Positions 58,401 to 64,000 of a stretch of 64,000 nt of DNA are shown in pieces. The translations under genes and the position numbers were made by a program. The notes beneath the pieces were generated by a model. The model did not search any database and was not told the DNA's origin. It worked only from the letters and a program-made list of their open reading frames with translations. The stretch is from NCBI GenBank assembly GCA_025765595.1, contig JAIVFH010000042.1, forward strand, positions 213,690 to 277,689, read 5' to 3'. Position 1 is the first letter of the stretch. The number at the start of each line of letters is the position of its first letter. This DNA comes from Obelidium mucronatum (Eukaryota; Chytridiomycota; Chytridiomycetes; Chytridiales; Chytriomycetaceae).

Positions 58401-58820
58401 TGACTAATAGATAGTTTTCGAAGAGTTTGATTTTCGAGTTATTGATGATGGTGTCAATGGCTTCGGTGATAGGTAATTTGATGGGACTGTCATTTTGATG
58501 AATGGTGGAATAGTGCCATTATTATATTGGACATAGAGGTCGATAAGGACGCTGTGCTGTCTTCGAGCGGATGAGACCAGTTTGGCGAAGGAGAGGGCAG
58601 TTTTATTGATGAGCGAATTCTCGGCTTGTGTCGGTTCGGTTATGTCAGGTGGGTTGATGACTGTATTTGGTGGGAGTTGGTGCTCGAGGGCTTGGTCGTT
58701 GGAGAATTGGAAGGGGTTATGGACGTCGGGGATTGGGTTTAAGGTGGTAAATGATTCGGCTTGTTGCATTGGGTGGTCGTTTAGGTGGTCCATGATGGTT
58801 CCTCGGAAGTCGATGTAGAG
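55403..58820 (-). mobile_element. Penelope-like retroelement, copy 1 (endonuclease-less)
   Basis: The left junction reads GGGTTAGGGTTGTTGTAG (from 55403). The coding strand is minus, so the element's 3' end is at the left against the TTAGGG stretch and its 5' end at 58.8 kb. The next copy starts with the same junction sequence at 58821, giving a head-to-tail period of 3,417 bp. It carries a reverse transcriptase of the Penelope group but no GIY-YIG endonuclease. The 3' UTR contains the palindrome GTCGATCGAC. Confidence 0.85.
55712..57721 (-). CDS. Penelope-like reverse transcriptase (copy 1)
   Basis: The minus-strand frame is open from at least 57721 down to the stop at 55712 (about 670 residues) with no internal stop; no ATG was found at its start, and upstream coding lies in other frames. 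The N-terminal part carries the group's ADKNLGLVILDTDHY motif, then PKLHKQIPTGHHPALSIRPI, motif A FSFDVVNLYGSMD, motif B KNGMAMGTNMAVLVAN, motif C SRYVDDIFGIW with the catalytic Asp pair, LEFLDLVILL, and the Penelope-type YTYISNSSGHPTSLKKGFIK. It ends about 25 residues after the thumb-like region (SLFTDTRYDKIRTRF) with no GIY-YIG domain. Such enzymes use an exposed chromosome 3' end as primer and attach elements to telomeres. Confidence 0.88.
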   Translation of the reverse strand, partial: KRSSAFRRLKNTFSPAWEELLTNKPSIRQRKSRSKIKHRNKTRNHFHPWKLKTNLPLPTTTTTTVFNFSKIPLNQKILSSLSLGIKHCFHPRTLTSNEIKTSFNDFRRRILIQFQFRNTPPDPNQPPFNPKLHIKSTNFLPEDPHPIISDALDDFQQSIFTTILTTPFYRQPIDPALKPLITLKNNATISITQADKNLGLVILDTDHYDRLTLLHLNDNSTYTFLALDVNFTHTVQEIYHSYLQILNSQHNLPKQHSKFLRHTLTANHTLPKFRTIPKLHKQIPTGHHPALSIRPIVGATNWITTHASIYVAEILKPFFANDPLRPTNSTQIINSLRNIPNPIPPSSILFSFDVVNLYGSMDILLTTYAIRKFSQRHNLPKFLPDLVHWILTNNYFTFADRIIHQKNGMAMGTNMAVLVANVFLQIHFEENLLVSHNIRRFMAFYSRYVDDIFGIWTRPLPQLLTFFRNCQNLIPGIKFTLVTSTESLEFLDLVILLKNGTLTTKCHQKSLNTYTYISNSSGHPTSLKKGFIKGELIRYIRSSSQESDYNNLKSLFQYRLLKRGYPTRFFQSIAKNISYRHRNLYLTPKEPTDDRLAPFVIRYNNRLNTLKLGRHLKIFNQKILQTTNFTDWTDPPTTVLALKSNPNLGSLFTDTRYDKIRTRFSTDYN

Positions 58821-58877
58821 GGTTAGGGTTGTTGTAGTTTTTAAGTGGGTCGATCGACAGAATCCGATTAGTCTCAA
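57658..58877 (-). pseudogene. Penelope-like N-terminal coding region, copy 1 (frame-broken)
   Basis: Upstream of the reverse transcriptase frame are an Arg/Pro/Ser-rich low-complexity part (57658-57912; RQPSPRHSSPRRPSPRRP) and a helical part (about 58015-58877; MDHLNDHPMQQAESF, NKTALSFAKLVSSARRQH). They sit in different frames. Comparison with copy 2 shows a one-base loss near 58480 that switches the frame in copy 1. This region forms either a separate ORF or the extended N-terminus of the same protein. Confidence 0.6.
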
Positions 58878-61800
58878 CTCGGTGGCTGGGTCGAGGAGAA
58901 GGGTAGAGTTGTTTGTGAGGAGTAGAGTTTCTTAGTAGTTTCTTGTGGTAGCAGGTATTCCCGTACGAATTTGTTTTTTATTTTTGGTAATAAACATGGG
59001 GTACGTTTCGTCTTTTTAAGGACTTTTCAACGGAATTTTTTGCATGAAACTAAAAAGAATAATTGGTTATGTTTCGGAGGTGTTTCGGGTGGTTTTTGAT
59101 GAGTAATTGTAGTTTTTGAAACAGGGTGGCTTAATTGTAGTCTGTTCTGAAACGGGTTCGGATTTTGTCGTAGCGTGTGTCGGTGAACAAGGAGCCTAGG
59201 TTAGGATTGGATTTGAGTGCTAGGACGGTAGTTGGTGGGTCGGTCCAGTCGGTAAGGTTTGTGGTTTCTAAAATTTTCTGGTTGAAAATTTTAAGGTGGC
59301 GTCCGAGTTTCAGGAAGTTGAGTCGGTTGTTGTATCGGATGACAAATGGTACGAGTCGGATGTCGGTAGGTTCTTTAGGAGTTAGGTAGCGGTTTCGGTG
59401 TCTGTAGGAGATGTTCCTGGCGATAGATTGGAAGAAGCGGGTAGGGTAACCGCGTTTGAGTAGTCGGTATTGAAATAGAGTTTTGAGGTTGTTGTAGTCA
59501 GATTCTTGGGAGGAGGAGCGGATATAGCGAATCAGTTCTCCTTTAATGAATCCTTTTTTGAGGCTGGTTGGGTGGCCGGACGAGTTGGAGATGTAGGTGT
59601 AGGTGTTCAAAGATTTTTGGTGGCACTTTGTGGTTAAAGTACCGTTTTTGAGTAGTATTACTAAGTCCAGGAATTCGAGTGATTCTGTAGAAGTGACGAG
59701 AGTAAATTTGATTCCGGGTACTATGTTTTGGCAGTTGCGGAAGAAGGTTAGGAGTTGAGGTAAGGGTCGGGTCCAGATTCCGAAGATGTCGTCGACGTAT
59801 CGGCTGTAGAAGGACATGAATCGGCAAATGTTGTGGCTGACTAAAAGATTTTCTTCAAAGTGGATTTGGAGGAAGACGTTGGCTACTAGAACGGCCATGT
59901 TGGTTCCCATTGCCATGCCGTTTTTCTGGTGGATAATACGATCGGCGAAGGTAAAGTAGTTGTTGGTTAAGATCCAGTGGACTAGGTCCGGTAGAAATTT
60001 CGGGAGATTGTGGCGTTGCGAAAATTTTCTAATAGCGTAGGTGGTAAGTAGTATGTCCATTGAGCCGTAGAGGTTGACTACGTCGAAGGAGAAGAGGATG
60101 GCGTTTGGAGGGATAGGGTTAGGGATGTTGCGGAGGCTATTGATTATTTGAGTTGAGTTGGTTGGTCTTAGTGGGTCGTTGGCAAAGAACGGTTTGAGGA
60201 TTTCGGCAACGTAGATGCTGGCGTGAGTGGTGATCCAGTTAGTTGCTCCCACGATAGGTCTTATTGAGAGCGCCGGATGGTGCCCGGTAGGGATTTGTTT
60301 GTGTAACTTGGGAATTGTTCGGAATTTTGGTAGTGTGTGATTTGCGGTTAGGGCGTGGCGTAGGAACTTAGAGTGTTGTTTCGGTAAATTGTGTTGACTG
60401 TTTAGGATTGGAGGTAGGAGTAGTAGATTTCTTGAATAGTGATTGTGAAGTTGACGTCTAAGCTCAGAAAAGTGTAGGTTGAGTTGTTGTTTAGGTGGGT
60501 TAGGGTCAGGCGGTCGTAGTGATCGGTGTCTAGGATTACTAAGCCTAAATTTTTGTCGGCTTGGGTGATGGAGATTGTTGCGTTGTTTTTCAGTGTGATT
60601 AAAGGTTTGAGAACTGGGTCAATGGGTTGGCGGTAGAACGGTGTTGTCAGAATTGCTGTAGAGATCGATTGTTGGAAGGTGTCGAGTGCGTCTGAAATTA
60701 TTGGGTGTGGGTCTTCAGGTAGGAAATTTGTTGATTTGATATGTAATTTGGGATTGAACGGTGGTTGGTTTGGGTCTGGTGGGAGTGTTCCTGAATTGGA
60801 ATTGAATGAAGGATTCGGCGTCTGAAGTCGTTGAAGGATGTTTTTATTTCGTTGGACGTTAAGGTTCTTGGGTGGAAAGCAGTGTTTGATGCCGAGGGAA
60901 GGCTTGATAAAGTTTTTTGGTTGAGTGGAATTTTGCTGAAATTGAAGACTGCGTTTGTAGTTGTGGTTCGGTGAGAGGTAGGATTTGTTCTGAGTGTCCA
61001 GGGTGAAGTGGTTTACGAGGTTTTGTTTACGGTGTTTGAATTTAGAGCGTGATTTTTCTTTGTCGAATGGAGGGTTTATTGGTTAGAAGGTTCCTCCCAC
61101 GCTGGTGAAAATGCTGTTCTTGAGTCGGCGAAAGTGCACTTGAGCGTTTTGTCTGGTGTTGCGGGTTGTTTGGTGGGTAGGTCGGTTTTGAGCGGTCGGG
61201 ATTTGGTTGATGTTGGTTTGAATTGTTGGAATTTGGGCGGCGGGGGGCTTGGGCGGCGGGGACCTTGGGCGACGAGGGCTTGAGTGGCGTGGGCTGGCTG
61301 TCGAGTGTTTGATCGTCGAGGGCTTGTTGGCGATTTTTCAAGATTGGTTTTGGTTGACGGTTGGGTGATCTGGATTGGCGGTCGCGGTTAGAATTGTGGC
61401 GTGAGGTGTTACGACGGCGGGAGGGCGAACGTTGTCTTGAGTTTGGTTTTGTAGTTAAGTCGTTAATAGCGTTGACAAGGAGATCGATTTTTTCATCGGC
61501 AGTTGTCGGGTTTTTCTTTTGAAGATTGAGGCTTGAATAGCGGCTTGTTTGGTTGCTATGTTGGTGGCGATTCTTTCCTTTTCTTTAAGTGCCTTGATGT
61601 TGTGTTTGTTGGTGGTGATGAAGAAATGGCTGAGAGTGGTGTTATATTGTTGGGCTAAGCGTATGTAGCATGGATTTTGTGGAAAGAGGAGATGTCGGTG
61701 GGATCCGTGTGAGATGCGGAAATTTGCCGTAAAGGAGTCATTGCAAGGTTGTAAGTGTAGAAGGTCTTCCGAGAAGGTTGCGAGGAGGGTTGCGAGACTT

Positions 61801-62248
61801 GAGTTGGTGGAGTTTAGGCTTGTGAGTTTGACTAATAGATAGTTTTCGAAGAGTTTGATTTTCGAGTTATTGATGATGGTGTCAATGGCTTCGGTGATAG
61901 GTAATTTTGATGGGACTGTCATTTTGATGAATGGTGGAATAGTGCCATTATTATATTGGACATAGAGGTCGATAAGGACGCTGTGCTGTCTTCGAGCGGA
62001 TGAGACCAGTTTGGCGAAGGAGAGGGCAGTTTTATTGATGAGCGAATTCTCGGCTTGTGTCGGTTCGGTTATGTCAGGTGGGTTGATGACTGTATTGGTG
62101 GGAGTTGGTGCTCGAGGGCTTGGTCGTTGGAGAATTGGAAGGGGTTATGGACGTCGGGGATTGGGTTTAAGGTGGTAAATGATTCGGCTTGTTGCATTGG
62201 GTGGTCGTTTAGGTGGTCCATGATGGTTCCTCGGAAGTCGATGTAGAG
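58821..62248 (-). mobile_element. Penelope-like retroelement, copy 2
   Basis: Begins at the left with AGGGTTAGGGTTGTTGTAG (58819-58837) and ends where the same junction recurs at 62249; period 3,428 bp. The coding order and orientation equal copy 1. The reverse-transcriptase part differs from copy 1 at several percent of positions, while the 5' part (about 61320-62240) is almost identical to copy 1 (about 57900-58815). Confidence 0.85.
59131..60252 (-). pseudogene. Penelope-like reverse transcriptase (copy 2), 5' part frame-broken
   Basis: Open from at least 60252 (in fact through PTGHHPALSIRPIVG to about 60400) to the stop at 59131, with motifs FSFDVVNLYGSMD, GMAMGTNMAVLV, SRYVDDIFGIW and LEFLDLVIL. 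Near 60405 one base is missing relative to copy 1, and further indels occur at 60770-61150, so the N-terminal half is out of frame. All catalytic residues of the core remain. Confidence 0.8.
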
Positions 62249-62305
62249 GGTTAGGGTTGTTGTAGTTTTTAAGTGGGTCGATCGACAGAATCCGATTAAT
62301 CTCAA
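61042..62305 (-). pseudogene. Penelope-like N-terminal coding region, copy 2 (frame-broken)
   Basis: Same parts as in copy 1: low-complexity Pro/Asn region (61042-61341), helical part (61455-61922; FENYLLVKLTSLNSTNSS, LATFSEDLLHLQPCND) and start region (62069-62305). A one-base loss near 62096 shifts the frame after EHQLPP, whereas the site broken in copy 1 is intact here. Confidence 0.6.
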
Positions 62306-64000
62306 CTCGTGGCTGGGTCGAGGAGAAGGGTAGAGTTGTTTGAGAGGAGTAGAGTTTCTTAGTAGTTTCTTGTGGTAGCAGGTATTCCCGTACGAATTTG
62401 TTTTTTATTTTGGTAATAAACATGGGGTACGTTTCGTCTTTTTAAGGACTTTTCAACGGAATTTTTTGCATGAAACTAAAAAGAATAATTGGTTGTGTTT
62501 CGGGGTGTTTGGGTGGTTTTTGATGATAATTGTGTTTTGAAACTGGGTGGCTTAATTGTAGTCTGTTCTGAAACGGGTTCGAATTTTGTCATAGCGTGTG
62601 TCGTGAACAAGAGCCTAGGTTAGGGTTGATTTGAGTGCTAGGACGGTAGTTGGTGGGTCGGTCCAGTCGGTAAGTTTGTGGTTTGTAAAATTTTCTGGTT
62701 GAAAATTTTAAGGTGGCGTCCGAGTTTCAGGATATTGAGTCGGTTGTTGTAGCGGATGACAAATGGTGCAGTCGGTGTCGGTAGGTTCTTTAGGAGTTAG
62801 GTAGGTTTCGGTGTCTGTAGGAGATGTTCTGGCGATGATTGGAAGAAGCGGGTAGGGTAACCGCGTTTGAGTAGTCGGTATTGAAATAGATTTGAGGTTG
62901 TTGTAGTCGGATTCTTGGGAGGAGGAGCGGATATAGCGATCAGTTCTCCTTTAATGAATCCTTTTTTGAGGCTGGTTGGGTGGCCGGATGAGTTGGAGAT
63001 GTAGGTGTAGGTGTTCAAAGATTTTTGGTGGCACTTTGTGGTTAAGTGCCGTTTTTGAGTAATATTACTAAGTCCAGGAATTCGAGTGATTCTGTAGAGG
63101 TGACGAGAGTAAATTTGATCCCGGGTATTAGTTTTGGCAGTTGCGGAAGAAGGTTAGGAGTTGGGGTAGAGGTCGGGTCCAGATTCCGAAAATGTCGTCA
63201 ACGTATCGGCTGTAGAAGGCCATGAATCGGCGAATGTTGTGGCTGACTAATAGGTTTTCTTCGAAGTGGATTTGAAGAAATACGTTGGCACTAAGACTGC
63301 CATGTTGGTTCCCATTGCCATGCCGTTTTTCTGGTGGATGATTCGATCGGCGAAGGTAAAGTAGTTGTTGGTTAGGATCCAGTGGACTAAGTCCGGTAGA
63401 AATTTCGGGAGATTGTGGCGTTGTGAAAATTTTCTAATTGCGTAGGTGGTGAGTAGTATGTCCATTGAGCCGTAGAGGTTGACTACGTCAAAGAGAAGAG
63501 AATGGAGGATGGTGGGATAGGGTTAGGGATGTTGCGGAGGCTGTTGATTATTTGAGTTGAGTTGGTTGGTCTTAGCGGGTCATTGGCAAAGAACGGTTTG
63601 AGGATTTCGGCAACATAGATGCTGGCGTGGTGGTAATCCAGTTGGTTGCTCCCACGATAGGTCTTATTGAGAGAGCGGATGGTGTCCGGTAGGGATTTGT
63701 GTTTGTAACTTTGGAATTGTTCGGAATTTTGGCAGTGTGTGATTTGCGGTTAAGGTGTGGCGAAGGAACTTGGAGTGTTGTTTCGGTAGATTATGTTGAC
63801 TGTTTAGAATTTGAAGGTAGGAGTGGTAGATTTCTTGAACAGTGTGCGTGAAATTGACGTCTAGGGCCAAAAAAGTGTAAGTTGAGTTGTCGTTTAGGTG
63901 GAGTAAAGTTAGACGGTCGTAGTGATCGTGTCTAGAATTACTAAGCCTAAATTTTTGTCGGCTTGAGTGATGGAGATTGTCGCGTTGTTTTTAAGTGTGA
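62249..64000 (-). mobile_element. Penelope-like retroelement, copy 3 (runs off the window)
   Basis: Starts with the same AGGGTTAGGGTTGTTGTAG junction. The visible part covers the 3' UTR and reverse transcriptase in minus orientation, and matches copy 1 more closely than copy 2 at most differing sites. The reading frame is split into short pieces (62797-63018, 63247-63465, 63664-63870) by many one-base deletions, mostly in doubled bases. Motifs B and C are still recognisable. Confidence 0.8.

Noticed and set aside
55403..58820. Hammerhead ribozyme in the Penelope non-coding parts
   Set aside because: I looked for CUGAUGA and GAAA cores in suitable order on both strands and found no pair that folds.

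Overview
The window is nuclear DNA of an intron-rich eukaryote with short introns (about 45-160 nt) and many long A, T or C runs in introns. The gene set (ATG5, a SKI2 helicase, a DH-PH-FYVE exchange factor, an anoctamin, an LEKR1-like coiled-coil protein, two insertion-bearing G-protein alpha subunits, NACHT-WD40 receptors) together with copia, PIF/Harbinger and Penelope-like elements fits a flagellated early-diverging fungus such as a chytrid. That placement is inference; no rRNA is present to settle it.

Layout. 1-6.5 kb: a decayed Ty1/copia element on the minus strand, split by a 2.65 kb PIF/Harbinger-type DNA transposon (433-3079). 7.1-7.9 kb: an unrecognised repeat-rich coding relic. 8-10 kb: a PC-esterase-like membrane protein. 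10.2-12.9 kb (minus): ATG5 and a nitrilase 63 bp apart. 13.8-15.6 kb (minus): a cysteine-rich type II membrane coiled-coil protein of unknown role, followed by a broken nitrilase exon. 17-25.7 kb (plus): an EXD2 C-terminal-domain protein, an FGD-like RhoGEF with FYVE finger, and an anoctamin whose intron holds a palindromic minisatellite. 26-31 kb: two G-alpha genes head to head, then a polytopic membrane protein. 31.2-34.6 kb: a small unknown gene and the LEKR1-like gene. 34.6-39.8 kb (minus): SKI2. 40-54.7 kb: two NACHT-WD40 receptor genes separated by a decayed copia remnant; the first is a NACHT-WD40-NACHT fusion with freshly duplicated WD repeats. 54.7-64 kb: variant telomeric repeats, then three head-to-tail copies of an endonuclease-less Penelope-like retroelement, each joined on its left to a TTAGGG-type stretch.

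How it fits together. The left two thirds are housekeeping and signalling genes (autophagy, RNA decay, G-protein and Rho signalling, membrane lipid or ion transport). The right third looks subtelomeric: fast-evolving NLR-like receptors, dead retroelements, interstitial telomeric repeats, then telomere-attaching retroelements whose orientation puts the chromosome end beyond the right edge. The third Penelope copy carries many one-base losses in short runs, so sequence quality probably drops toward that end. The most unusual items are the NACHT-WD40-NACHT fusion, the telomeric Penelope array, the paired G-alpha genes, and the EXD2 domain without its exonuclease.
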